Shown in pieces: positions 17,541 to 25,708 of a stretch of DNA of 64,000 nt (position 1 is the stretch's first letter; each line of letters begins with the position of its first letter). A program made the translations under genes and the position numbers. The DNA is from Paracoccus seriniphilus. GTDB lineage: Bacteria > Pseudomonadota > Alphaproteobacteria > Rhodobacterales > Rhodobacteraceae. The stretch is from positions 850,501-914,500 of the forward strand of contig NZ_CP067129.1 in NCBI RefSeq assembly GCF_028553745.1, in the 5' to 3' direction. Below the pieces are notes generated by a model. It was given only the letters and a program-made list of their open reading frames with translations, was not told the DNA's origin and made no database searches.

Positions 17541-17906
17541 AGGTCTCTCCGTCGTCAGCGCGAAGGCTGCGTCGGTGAGCGCCGTCAGGCGCGCGACGAG
17601 GATCTTCGCTTCGGAGAGGACGTCGGTTCGCAGGGAAAGGCAGAGGGCAGGACTTTGACGAGGGTTCGATATCTCGAGCTAGGCCGTCGGCAGACGACGC
17701 CGGAAGAAGAAGCCTGAGGGGCGTTTTTCGAGGTGTGGGGGGTGTGTGCGACTCCGGCCATGGGGCAGCCTCCGAAAACGGGTTCCAGGGCATCTGGGAG
17801 TCGGGATCCGTGTACCGGTTAGTGCACGTGCATGCGTAGCTCCGACTCTTGTCGGGCTCAACCAATGAAATCAACCAGTTAGGTGATTTTGGCTCCGGCG
17901 GTAGGG
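17295..17906. repeat. right copy of integrase-end/attachment direct repeat
   Basis: Direct repeat partner of 5605-6169, ending inside tRNA-Asn. It retains the 69 bp that the left copy lost but has lost most of the GTGCAC repeats and carries two coding defects. Homologous recombination between the copies would delete the 11.7-kb element. Confidence 0.9.
17541..17761 (-). pseudogene. disrupted 5' end of the integrase gene
   Basis: The ATG at 17759-17761 corresponds to the start of the left-hand copy. Two changes break it. Two extra bases in the run of CA/CCC after MAGVAHTP shift the frame. Further on, the frame that reads LEKRPSGFFFRRRLPTA meets TAG (17679-17681) where the other copy has TGG (Trp). 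Beyond the TAG the correct frame resumes (LEISNPRQSPALCLSLR) and continues into the long open frame. Confidence 0.8.
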
Positions 17907-17964
17907 ATCGAACCTACGACCAATTGATTAACAGTCAACTGCTCTACCGCTGAGCTACGCCGGA
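17890..17964 (-). tRNA. tRNA-Asn (anticodon GTT), attachment site of the element
   Basis: A complete cloverleaf with encoded CCA on the minus strand: acceptor TCCGGCG/CGCCGGA, D-arm GCTC/GAGC, anticodon loop CTGTTAA (GTT), T-loop TTCGATC. Its last 17 bases (17890-17906) recur at 6153-6169 and are the crossover region of the element. The tRNA is regenerated intact by the integration. Confidence 0.97.
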
Positions 17965-18023
17965 ACACGAGGGCGATATAGCAACGGGTTTCGGGGGCGT
18001 CCAGAGGCTTTGACAGAATTTTT

Positions 18024-18884
18024 TCACAAAATTGAAAATTCTGCCTGCGACAGGATTTCGCCTTCGGATTTCACGGCTCCAAGATCGGACAGGGCCACAA
18101 GATGGGCGAGCACATTGCGCGATGCGGCACCCAGCAGGGCCGGCGGAACGTCATAGATCCGCCTTGCGATTCCCTCGGCGGTATCGGGGGATTGACGCAG
18201 CGCTGCCATGATCTGCGATGTGCGCGCACGACGGTGCCGGACAAGTTCGGCGATTCGGTTTGCGGGAGCAGAGATTGCATCGCCATGGGCGGGGCAAAGG
18301 CGGTGCGCGCCAAGCGATTCGATCTTTTCCAGCGACCGGAAATACTCGGCCAGATCGCCATCCGGGGGGGAAATCAGGGTCGAGGACCAGCCCATGACGA
18401 TATCGCCGCAAAACAGGGTGTCGCGCCACAGAAAGCTGAGATGTCCCGCGCTGTGCCCGGGCGTATGCAGGGGCGTCAGAGTCCATTCCGGGGTTTCGAC
18501 GCTTTGGCCATCCGACAAGGTGATGTCCGGGGCGAATTGCAGATCAAGGCCCTCGTTTCCGGCCACCCCCTGGTCAGCCAGCTTTCGCATTGTCGCCGAA
18601 CGGCCTGCCAGCGCATCGCCATAGGCCAGGACCGGCGCGCCGGTTTCGCGGGCCAGCGCAGTCGCACCGCCCGAATGATCCAGATGGGCGTGGGTCACGA
18701 AAATATGCGTGATCTTGCCCTGCGCCGCGGCAAGGATGGCCTCGCGGTGGCTGGCATCATCGGGTCCGGGGTCGATGACCGCGATATGTTCGTTGCCGAT
18801 CAGAAAGGTATTTGTCCCCGGCCCGGTCAGGGGCGAGGGATTTGGCGCCAGAATGCAGCGCGGCTCTTTCACCGGGATGTTCAT
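18024..18884 (-). CDS. MBL-fold metallo-hydrolase (LACTB2-like)
   Basis: A 286-residue metallo-beta-lactamase-fold enzyme. The zinc-binding signature THAHLDHSGG lies at about residues 63-72, with further ligands in HTPGHSAGHLSF (about 139-150), FCGDIVMG (bridging Asp) and CPAHGD. The C-terminal about 60 residues form a winged-helix-like segment (RIYDVPPALLGAASRNVLAHL) typical of the LACTB2/hydroxyacylglutathione-hydrolase-like branch, members of which are nucleases or thioesterases; the substrate here is unknown. It is divergently transcribed from the sensor kinase 34 bp away, so their promoters overlap. It sits beside the tRNA-Asn promoter region and belongs to the ordinary chromosome. Confidence 0.85.
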   Translation of the reverse strand: MNIPVKEPRCILAPNPSPLTGPGTNTFLIGNEHIAVIDPGPDDASHREAILAAAQGKITHIFVTHAHLDHSGGATALARETGAPVLAYGDALAGRSATMRKLADQGVAGNEGLDLQFAPDITLSDGQSVETPEWTLTPLHTPGHSAGHLSFLWRDTLFCGDIVMGWSSTLISPPDGDLAEYFRSLEKIESLGAHRLCPAHGDAISAPANRIAELVRHRRARTSQIMAALRQSPDTAEGIARRIYDVPPALLGAASRNVLAHLVALSDLGAVKSEGEILSQAEFSIL

Positions 18885-18918
18885 GGCATTAGCCTAGCGG
18901 CTCAATTAAAGGGTTTCC

Positions 18919-20274
18919 ATGTCCAACCTGCCCGAGACGAGTTTTCTGAAATCGATATTGCCCCGCGGACTTTACGGACGTGCGGCGCTGATCCTGTTTC
19001 TGCCGGTCGTGGTGGTGACCCTGGTTGTCAGCGTCATGTTCCTGCAGCGCCATTTCGAGGGGGTGACGCGGCAGATGACGTCGAACATGGCGCGCGAGAT
19101 CGGCTTTGTCTCGCAACGGATGAACCACGGCGAGAATGCCGCGCTTGCCCTGCTGTCGGCGCGTTCAGTTGCGGTGCCGCTGGAACTGACCCTGGAATTT
19201 CCTGCCACGCCCCGCACCGGTGATGCCCGGCTGTTCTATGATTTCTCGGGGCGGGTGGTGATCGAGGAACTGCGTCGCATCGTGCCGGATGTCCTGTCGA
19301 TAGATCTGGCCGGAGACGACAAGCGCGTGGCCATGGTGGTCGACGGGCGCTTCGGCCCGTTTTCGCTGACATTCGACCGCAAGCGTGTCAGTGCCTCGAA
19401 CCCGCATCAGTTGCTGGTCCTGATGATCGCGACCTCATTGCTGATGACGGGGATCGCGACGATCTTTCTGCGCAACCAGTTGCGGCCCATCCATCGTCTT
19501 GCCCGTGCCGCCGAGGAATATGGCAAGGGGCGCTATGTGCCCTATCGTCCCGGCGGAGCCTCGGAGATCCGCAGCGCGGGCACAGCATTTCTGGACATGC
19601 GCAACCGGCTGGAGCGCCAGAACGAGCAGCGCAAGCTGATGATGTCGGGCGTCAGCCATGATCTGCGCACGCCGCTGACCCGTTTGCGGTTGGGCCTGTC
19701 GATGCTGTCGCCGGACATGCCGCCCGATGAGGAAGATATCTCGGCGATGGAAAGCGACATTTCGGAAATGAATCGGATGGTGGATACATTTCTGGACTAT
19801 TCCCGTGACGATGCGCGGGAAACAGCGCCCGAATCGACGCCGGTTGCGGGGTTCCTGCAGGCGATTGTCGATGATGCGCAGCGCGCGGGGCAGGATGTCA
19901 CCCTGCTGCGGCTGGAAGGCGACAAGGAGGGCGCGGCGGTGTTTCGGCCCGACATGCTGCGCCGCGCGGTCGAGAATCTGGTCGGCAATGCCGTCCGCTA
20001 CGGGACGCGTGCCGAGGTCGAGGCCGCTCTCGGTCCGCGCAGTCTGCGTATCAGCGTCGAGGATGACGGCCCCGGCATCGCCGCCGAAAGCATGGATGCC
20101 GCCATGCGCCCCTTCACGCGGCTGGACCCTTCGCGCAGCCATAACAGCGGGCAGGGCGCGGGGCTTGGGCTGGCCATCGCTGCCGATGTGGCGCGCGGGC
20201 ATGGGGGGCAGTTGCGGCTGGGCCGCGGTGCGCGCCTTGGGGGCTTGCGGGCCGAAATCGTGATCCCGCGTTAG
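18919..20274 (+). CDS. EnvZ-like sensor histidine kinase
   Basis: A 451-residue membrane sensor kinase. Membrane helices lie at about residues 21-43 and 171-192, with a periplasmic domain of about 125 residues between them; then a HAMP domain (RNQLRPIHRLARAAEEYG), a HisKA domain with SGVSHDLRTPLTRLRLG (His247) and a HATPase domain with ENLVGNAVRYG, DDGPGI and GAGLGLAIA. The layout is that of EnvZ/osmosensor-type kinases. No response regulator is next to it: upstream is the MBL gene, downstream lon. The cognate regulator and signal are unknown. Confidence 0.87.
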   Translation: MSNLPETSFLKSILPRGLYGRAALILFLPVVVVTLVVSVMFLQRHFEGVTRQMTSNMAREIGFVSQRMNHGENAALALLSARSVAVPLELTLEFPATPRTGDARLFYDFSGRVVIEELRRIVPDVLSIDLAGDDKRVAMVVDGRFGPFSLTFDRKRVSASNPHQLLVLMIATSLLMTGIATIFLRNQLRPIHRLARAAEEYGKGRYVPYRPGGASEIRSAGTAFLDMRNRLERQNEQRKLMMSGVSHDLRTPLTRLRLGLSMLSPDMPPDEEDISAMESDISEMNRMVDTFLDYSRDDARETAPESTPVAGFLQAIVDDAQRAGQDVTLLRLEGDKEGAAVFRPDMLRRAVENLVGNAVRYGTRAEVEAALGPRSLRISVEDDGPGIAAESMDAAMRPFTRLDPSRSHNSGQGAGLGLAIAADVARGHGGQLRLGRGARLGGLRAEIVIPR

Positions 20275-20344
20275 GCATTTCCTGTCCGGGCTGGCACATG
20301 CATTGGTGGGTGTTGGGAGGCAGGGCAAAAAATATGGTATTCTT

Positions 20345-20362
20345 GACGTTGTATTGAACGTC
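20345..20362. promoter_or_regulatory. inverted repeat upstream of lon
   Basis: GACGTT and AACGTC separated by GTATTG, within a TTCTTGACG context about 90 bp before the lon start. It could be an operator overlapping a -35 element (TTGACG). No convincing -10 box or heat-shock sigma element was identified at the expected distance. Confidence 0.35.
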
Positions 20363-20451
20363 GCGACCCGCGAACCTAAATTGATCCAACGCAGGGGCCG
20401 TGCGTCGCCATCGACGGGGCCACGGTTTCGGGCAGGAAAGGAATGAAAATC

Positions 20452-22869
20452 ATGAACGAACAGTCTACTCAGACCTATCCGGTGCTGCCATTGCGGGACA
20501 TTGTTGTCTTTCCGCATATGATCGTTCCGCTCTTCGTCGGCCGTGACAAATCCGTGCGCGCATTGGAAGCCGTGATGGAATCGGACAGCCCGATTCTTCT
20601 GACCGCGCAAAAGGATGCCTCGGTCGATGAACCCGATGAGGACGGGATCTATCGCACCGGCGTTCTGGCGAATGTCCTGCAGTTGCTGAAATTGCCCGAT
20701 GGCACCGTCAAGGTGCTGGTCGAAGGCCATGACCGCGTCGAGATCACCGGTTTCGTGCCCAATGATGATTATTTCGAGGCCGACGCCGCGCTGATGCCCG
20801 AGGTCAGCGGCGACGAAGCGACCGAGACCGCGCTGGTGCGTGCTGTCGCCGAGGAATTCGAGCGTTATGTCAAGGTCCGCAAGAATATCCCCGAAGAGGT
20901 CGTGACGGCCGTCTCGGAGGCCCGTGAACCCGGCAAGCTTGCCGATCTGGTCGCCGGTCACATGGGCGTGGACCTGGACAAGAAACAGGATCTGCTGGAT
21001 ACGCTGGACGTGACCGAACGTCTGGAGAAGGTCTATGCCCTGATGCAGGGCGAGATGTCGGTTCTGCAGGTCGAGAAGAAGATCAAGTCCCGCGTCAAGA
21101 CGCAGATGGAGAAGACCCAGCGTGAGTACTATCTGAATGAGCAGATGAAGGCCATTCAGAAGGAACTGGGCGACGGCGATGAAGGTCAGAACGAAATCGC
21201 CGAACTGGAAGAGAAGATCGCCAAGACCAAGTTCAGCAAGGAGGCCCGCGAAAAGGCCGAGGCAGAGCTGAAGAAGCTGAAATCCATGTCTCCGATGTCG
21301 GCCGAGGCGACCGTCAGCCGGAACTATCTGGATTGGTTGCTGGCCCTGCCATGGGGCGTGAAATCGCGCACCCGCAAGGATCTGGCCCGGGCCGAGCAGG
21401 TTCTGGATGCCGATCACTATGGGCTGGAAAAGGTCAAGGAACGCATCATCGAGTATCTGGCCGTGCAGGCACGCAGCCAGAAGCTGAAAGGCCCGATCCT
21501 CTCGCTGGTCGGTCCTCCGGGTGTGGGCAAGACCTCGCTTGGACGTTCGCTGGCCAAGGCCACGGGGCGCGAATTCATCCGCATCAGCCTGGGTGGCGTG
21601 CGCGATGAATCCGAGATCCGCGGCCACCGCCGGACCTATATCGGCTCGATGCCGGGCAAGATCATCCAGGCGCTGAAAAAGGCCAAGACGACCAACCCGC
21701 TGATCCTGCTGGATGAGATCGACAAGATGGGTCAGGATTTCCGGGGTGATCCGGCTTCGGCCATGCTGGAGGTTCTGGATCCCGAACAGAATTCGACCTT
21801 CGTGGACCACTATCTCGAGGTGGAATACGATCTGTCCAACGTCATGTTCGTGACCACGGCCAACAGCTACAACATGCCCGGACCTCTGCTTGACCGGATG
21901 GAGATCATTCCGCTGTCGGGCTATACCGAGGACGAAAAGCGTGAAATCGCGCGCCAGCACCTGCTGACCAAGCAGATCAAGGCGAACGGATTGCGCAAGG
22001 GCGAGTTCTCGATCACTGATGAGGCGCTGACCCATGTGATCCGCTACTACACCCGCGAAGCGGGCGTGCGGTCGCTGGAGCGTGAAATCGCCAAGCTGGC
22101 GCGGAAGGCCGTGACCGAGATCCTCAAGAACAAGACCAAATCCGTCGAAGTGACGCCCGAAAAGGCCGAGGAATATCTGGGTGTACGTCGTTTCCGTTAT
22201 GGTCTGGCCGAGAAAGAGGATCAGGTCGGCGTCGTGACCGGCCTGGCATGGACCTCGGTTGGCGGCGACCTGCTGCAGATCGAGGCGCTGCGCCTGCCCG
22301 GCAAGGGACGGATGAAGACCACAGGCAAGTTGGGCGATGTGATGAAGGAATCCATCGACGCCGCTTCCAGCTTCGTGCGTTCGATCGCGCCCGAGATCGG
22401 TGTCAAACCGCCCGAGTTCGACAAGCGTGACATTCACGTTCACGTCCCCGAAGGGGCCACGCCCAAGGACGGCCCCTCGGCCGGTGTCGGGATGGTGACC
22501 TCGGTCGTTTCGGTGATGACCGGAATCCCGGTCTGCAAGGACGTGGCAATGACCGGAGAAGTCACGCTGCGCGGCAATGTTCTGGCCATCGGCGGGCTGA
22601 AGGAAAAGCTGCTGGCGGCTCTGCGCGGCGGTATCAAGACAGTGCTGATCCCTGCCGACAATGAAAAGGACCTGGCCGAGATTCCGGACAATGTGAAAAC
22701 CGGGCTGAACATCATTCCGGTCAGCAATGTCCGCGAGGTCCTGCATCACGCCCTGGTGCGCATGCCCGAACCTGTCGAATGGGATGAGGCTGCCGAAGAA
22801 GCTGCCGAGGCCGCGCGCATGGCCGGACGTTCGGACGGCGGCAAGGGCGAGGGTGCCATCGCGCATTGA
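20452..22869 (+). CDS. lon: ATP-dependent protease Lon
   Basis: A cytosolic AAA+ serine protease that degrades misfolded and regulatory proteins. The 805-residue product has the N-terminal LON substrate domain ([19 protein letters not shown]), a coiled-coil region (about 190-290), Walker [12 protein letters not shown] (about 354-364), Walker [11 protein letters not shown], and the protease domain with the Ser-Lys dyad (GPSAGVGM, Ser676; Lys in the following [12 protein letters not shown] region). ATG 20452 is preferred over ATG 20443 because it stands 9 bp after an AGGAAAGGA ribosome-binding site. A strong terminator follows. Full length and intact. Confidence 0.97.
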   Translation: MNEQSTQTYPVLPLRDIVVFPHMIVPLFVGRDKSVRALEAVMESDSPILLTAQKDASVDEPDEDGIYRTGVLANVLQLLKLPDGTVKVLVEGHDRVEITGFVPNDDYFEADAALMPEVSGDEATETALVRAVAEEFERYVKVRKNIPEEVVTAVSEAREPGKLADLVAGHMGVDLDKKQDLLDTLDVTERLEKVYALMQGEMSVLQVEKKIKSRVKTQMEKTQREYYLNEQMKAIQKELGDGDEGQNEIAELEEKIAKTKFSKEAREKAEAELKKLKSMSPMSAEATVSRNYLDWLLALPWGVKSRTRKDLARAEQVLDADHYGLEKVKERIIEYLAVQARSQKLKGPILSLVGPPGVGKTSLGRSLAKATGREFIRISLGGVRDESEIRGHRRTYIGSMPGKIIQALKKAKTTNPLILLDEIDKMGQDFRGDPASAMLEVLDPEQNSTFVDHYLEVEYDLSNVMFVTTANSYNMPGPLLDRMEIIPLSGYTEDEKREIARQHLLTKQIKANGLRKGEFSITDEALTHVIRYYTREAGVRSLEREIAKLARKAVTEILKNKTKSVEVTPEKAEEYLGVRRFRYGLAEKEDQVGVVTGLAWTSVGGDLLQIEALRLPGKGRMKTTGKLGDVMKESIDAASSFVRSIAPEIGVKPPEFDKRDIHVHVPEGATPKDGPSAGVGMVTSVVSVMTGIPVCKDVAMTGEVTLRGNVLAIGGLKEKLLAALRGGIKTVLIPADNEKDLAEIPDNVKTGLNIIPVSNVREVLHHALVRMPEPVEWDEAAEEAAEAARMAGRSDGGKGEGAIAH

Positions 22870-22901
22870 TGGCCGCGTAATCACCTTCTTGACCCGCGAT
22901 T

Positions 22902-22932
22902 GGCCGGGCCGGTTTACACCGGCCCGGCCTTT
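22902..22932 (+). terminator. intrinsic terminator of lon
   Basis: A perfect 12-bp GC-rich stem (GGCCGGGCCGGT, loop TTAC, ACCGGCCCGGCC) 32 bp after the lon stop, followed by TTTGCATTT. Confidence 0.85.
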
Positions 22933-23026
22933 GCATTTCATGCACTTAAACCGAATTGTGTTGACCTAGGGTAAATTCGCCGCCAATCTGAACTAAGTAT
23001 TTCAGTTATGCGAAGGGCGAAGAGCC

Positions 23027-23332
23027 ATGCAGAAGCAGCGGGCGACAAGATATGCAACGGCGGACGATGCGGGGCAGGTGTCGTCCGACCCTCAGCCTGC
23101 GCGCGTGGTCCATAAACGTGATTTCATTGATGCGGTCGTTGCGGCGACCGGCGCCAAGAAATCCGAGGCCCGGCCGATCATCGAGGCAACCCTGGAACAG
23201 CTTGGCCAGGCCTTGTCCGCAGGGCAGACTCTGGCCGTGCCGCCTCTGGGGCGGGGACGCGTCAATCTGGAAAAGGATCAACGCGGCGGCGATGTGATCA
23301 CGTTGCGCCTGCGCAGACGTGCCGGCAGATGA
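23027..23332 (+). CDS. HU-family DNA-binding protein with N-terminal extension
   Basis: A 101-residue nucleoid-associated-type protein. Residues about 28-100 match the HU/IHF fold: VHKRDFIDAVVAATG (helix 1), KSEARPIIEATLEQLGQAL (helix 2), then GQTLAVPPLGRGRV in place of the usual LxGFGxF beta strand. The DNA-binding arm is short (LRRRAGR end), and the first 25 residues are a polar extension absent from classic HU. An HU gene after lon is a common neighbourhood, but the shortened arm and extension mark this as a divergent family member, so no hup symbol is given. Confidence 0.8.
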   Translation: MQKQRATRYATADDAGQVSSDPQPARVVHKRDFIDAVVAATGAKKSEARPIIEATLEQLGQALSAGQTLAVPPLGRGRVNLEKDQRGGDVITLRLRRRAGR

Positions 23333-23406
23333 TTGCGGCTTTGCTGCATTGTTGCTGCGAAACCCTCTTGCGTCATGGTTTGAGCAAGGCTAAAAGCCCT
23401 TCCACC

Positions 23407-23481
23407 GGGTGATTAGCTCAGTGGTAGAGCGCTTCGTTCACATCGAAGATGTCAGGAGTTCAAATCTCTTATCACCCACCA
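23407..23481 (+). tRNA. tRNA-Val (anticodon CAC)
   Basis: 75 bases with encoded CCA: acceptor GGGTGAT/ATCACCC, anticodon stem CTTCG/CGAAG around loop TTCACAT (CAC), and T-loop TTCAAAT. All arms pair. It lies alone between the HU-like gene and the catabolic cluster. Confidence 0.95.
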
Positions 23482-23507
23482 TTTTTTGAACAGATCCTGT
23501 TCGCAAG

Positions 23508-23542
23508 GCGCGCCTCGGTCACATGACCTCGAGGCGCGCTTT
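23508..23542 (+). terminator. terminator-like hairpin after tRNA-Val
   Basis: GCGCGCCTCG and CGAGGCGCGC pair over 10 bp; the loop region GTCACATGAC extends the stem with a small bulge. It is followed by TTT on the plus strand and lies in the gap between tRNA-Val and the convergent reductase gene, so it may serve both. Confidence 0.7.
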
Positions 23543-23560
23543 CGCATTTCGGGCGTGGTA

Positions 23561-24778
23561 TCAACGCTGCAGCAGGGACTTCAGCGGCATTTGCGGATTG
23601 GCAACGGCGTCCTTGGCGGGGGACTGACCGGATTCGATCAGCCGTTTGGCGACCATGTAGCCGCGCGGATCGTTCATCGCATCAACGGCGATCAGCTCCT
23701 CCCCGCGATAATACCACAGCGACAGCGCGCCATTGTCCCCCGGGCGCCGCACCACATCGTCATGGCCTGATGACAGCCCGACGATCTGCAATTTGCTGTC
23801 ATATTGATCCGACCAGAACCACGGTTTGGCCTGATAGGGGCTGGCCTGACCCATGATCGTCGCGGCGGCGGCGCGCCCCTGATCAATGGCATTTCCGACG
23901 CTTTCCAGGCGAATCCGGGTTCCGTTCCACGGAAAAGAGGCGCAATCCCCGACGGCCAGAATGTCCGGGTCCGAACTGCGGCAGTATTCATCCACCTTGA
24001 TGCCGTTCTCGATCTGCAACCCGGCCTCTGCGGCCAGATCCTGATTGGGCCGGATGCCGATGCCGATGACGACCAGATCGACCTGCAGCGTAGAACCGTC
24101 CGACAGGATGGCCCCGCTCACCGCGCCGTTCTGACCGGTCAGGCGCTCCAACTGCACCGATTCGCGCAGATCCACGCCATGGGTGCGATGCAGGTCGCGA
24201 AAATAGTCCGAGGTCGCACAAGAGGCGACGCGCGACAAAATCCGTCCGGCGGCCTCGACAAGCGTGACGCTCAGCCCGGATTTGGTCAGCACGGCGGCGG
24301 CCTCCAGCCCGATATAGCCACCGCCCACGACCAGCGCCGTCATGCCGGGCTCAACCAGCCCTGCCAGCCTGTCGGCATCCGCAAGGGAACGCATCGGCAG
24401 AACATGTTGCAGATCACCGCCGATTTCAGCCGGCAGCGTGACCGGACGCGCGCCGGTGGCCAGCACAAGCTGATCATAGGGCAGGGCTTCTTCGGGCGAC
24501 AGGATCACCTGACGCGCGGTCCGGTCGATTGACAGGACCGGCTGCCCCAGACGCAGGGTGATCTGCTGGTCCTCGTAAAAGCTTCGCGGGCGCAGCAGCA
24601 GCCGTTCAAGCTCCATTTCGCCCAGCAGATAGGCCTTGGACAGGGGCGGGCGCTGATAGGGCGGAACGGGTTCTTCACCGATCAGGGTGATCGTGCCGTC
24701 ATGTCCCAGGTTGCGCAATTCCGCGCAGACCGAGAATCCGGCCTGACCGGCGCCAATGACAACGATATCCTTGGCCAT
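23561..24778 (-). CDS. FAD-dependent ferredoxin-reductase-type oxidoreductase
   Basis: A 405-residue flavoprotein of the BphA4/rubredoxin-reductase family, which passes electrons from NAD(P)H to a ferredoxin that feeds an oxygenase. Motifs: FAD Rossmann GAGQAGFSV (8-16), the YQRPPLSKAYL flavin-contact segment, NAD site VVGGGYIGLEAA (about 150-161), and the second FAD motif ILAVGDCAS. The C-terminal dimer domain (PWFWSDQYD, LIAVDAMND) is typical. It is the last gene of the minus-strand catabolic cluster, 3 bp after the dehydrogenase, so it is presumably the electron supplier for the Rieske oxygenase at the other end. No ferredoxin gene is present in the cluster. Confidence 0.85.
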   Translation of the reverse strand: MAKDIVVIGAGQAGFSVCAELRNLGHDGTITLIGEEPVPPYQRPPLSKAYLLGEMELERLLLRPRSFYEDQQITLRLGQPVLSIDRTARQVILSPEEALPYDQLVLATGARPVTLPAEIGGDLQHVLPMRSLADADRLAGLVEPGMTALVVGGGYIGLEAAAVLTKSGLSVTLVEAAGRILSRVASCATSDYFRDLHRTHGVDLRESVQLERLTGQNGAVSGAILSDGSTLQVDLVVIGIGIRPNQDLAAEAGLQIENGIKVDEYCRSSDPDILAVGDCASFPWNGTRIRLESVGNAIDQGRAAAATIMGQASPYQAKPWFWSDQYDSKLQIVGLSSGHDDVVRRPGDNGALSLWYYRGEELIAVDAMNDPRGYMVAKRLIESGQSPAKDAVANPQMPLKSLLQR

Positions 24779-24781
24779 CGG

Positions 24782-25708
24782 TCAGCGCAGCCCCGCCATG
24801 GCCTTTTGCATCGCCGTGATCAGCGCGTCACGCCTTGCCGAAAGCTCGGCGTGATTTTCTCCGTGCGCTTCCTCATTGACCCCTTCGATCAGAATGCCTG
24901 CGACCTCGTCATTCAGGCGCACCTGACCCAGATCGTCCCACCAGCCGTTGAAGGTGTCCGCGAAATGGTCGCAAAAGGCTTTCAGCCCGCCTTCGCCCGC
25001 GCCCAGGTTGAACAGCATGGTCGGCCCCATTGCGGCCCACCGCAGGCCCGGCCCGGCCCAGACGGCCTTGTCGACATCCTCGACGCTGGCAACGCCTTCG
25101 ACGACAAGCGAGATCGCCTCGCGCCAGATCGCTGCCTGCAGGCGGTTCGCCACATGGCCGTTCTTTTCCTTGTGCAGGCGGATCGTCACCTTGCCGATTG
25201 CGGTATAGAAGTTTTCGGCGCCCGAAAGTGCTGCCGGATCGGTGCGGTCATTGCCCAGAACCTCGACAAGCGGGATCAGATGCGGCGGGTTGAAGGGATG
25301 GCCCAACACGAAGCGCGCCGGATCGGACCAGCCGCCCTGCATCTGCGACAGGGTCAGCCCCGAGGCAGAGCTGGCGATGATTGCCCCGGGTTTCAGCGCG
25401 GGTTCGATCTCGGCAAAGGTGGCATGTTTGATCGGCAGGCGCTCTGGAACGTTTTCCTGAATGAAATCTGCGCCTTCGACGGCCTGTGCGGCGGTCGTGC
25501 AAAAGCGGATCGCGTCGGGGTTGCCATGTTCGGTCAACCCCAGTTCCGTCATTGTCGGCCATGCGGTCCGGATATAGTCGCGAACATGTTTTTCGACCTG
25601 CGGGTCAGGGTCGAACATTGCAACCGAGCGGCCCGAGGCCAGAAACAATGCGGCCCAACTGGCCCCGATGACGCCGCCGCCAAGGCATGCCGTTTGTGCA
25701 TATTCCAT
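24782..25708 (-). CDS. 3-hydroxyacyl-CoA-type dehydrogenase, carnitine-3-dehydrogenase-like
   Basis: A 308-residue NAD-dependent dehydrogenase. The Rossmann motif LGGGVIGASWAALF is at the N-terminus; NVPERLPIKHATF, SSASGLTLSQM and LGHPFNPPHLIPLVEV are the catalytic-domain signatures shared by 3-hydroxyacyl-CoA and carnitine 3-dehydrogenases, and HPFNPP carries the catalytic His. Single-domain carnitine dehydrogenases are of this length; the thioesterase fusion found in some relatives is absent. The ATG at 25708 overlaps the SDR stop by one base (TGATG). Next to a BKACE enzyme it would supply the beta-keto acid substrate. Substrate inferred only. Confidence 0.75.
   Translation of the reverse strand: MEYAQTACLGGGVIGASWAALFLASGRSVAMFDPDPQVEKHVRDYIRTAWPTMTELGLTEHGNPDAIRFCTTAAQAVEGADFIQENVPERLPIKHATFAEIEPALKPGAIIASSASGLTLSQMQGGWSDPARFVLGHPFNPPHLIPLVEVLGNDRTDPAALSGAENFYTAIGKVTIRLHKEKNGHVANRLQAAIWREAISLVVEGVASVEDVDKAVWAGPGLRWAAMGPTMLFNLGAGEGGLKAFCDHFADTFNGWWDDLGQVRLNDEVAGILIEGVNEEAHGENHAELSARRDALITAMQKAMAGLR

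Larger units (their letters stand above)
6153..17906. mobile_element. integrated element in tRNA-Asn carrying McrBC restriction genes
   Basis: An 11.7-kb segment bounded by a 17-bp perfect direct repeat of the tRNA-Asn 3' end (6153-6169 and 17890-17906), with a tyrosine recombinase next to the intact tRNA, as is usual for elements that use a tRNA 3' end as attachment site. Contents from left to right: mcrC, mcrB, a gene fragment, a truncated IS5, a complete IS21, a broken DUF3987 gene, a small hypothetical and the recombinase. No conjugation or phage structural genes are present, so it resembles a small integrative/satellite-type island. The recombinase N-terminus and the DUF3987 gene are damaged, so the element is probably immobile now. 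Confidence 0.85.

Noticed and set aside
19435..22941. A 1168-codon minus-strand open frame
   Set aside because: It lies antisense to the sensor kinase and lon; its long open state results from high G+C codon bias, and its sequence is His/Gln/Leu-rich without domains.
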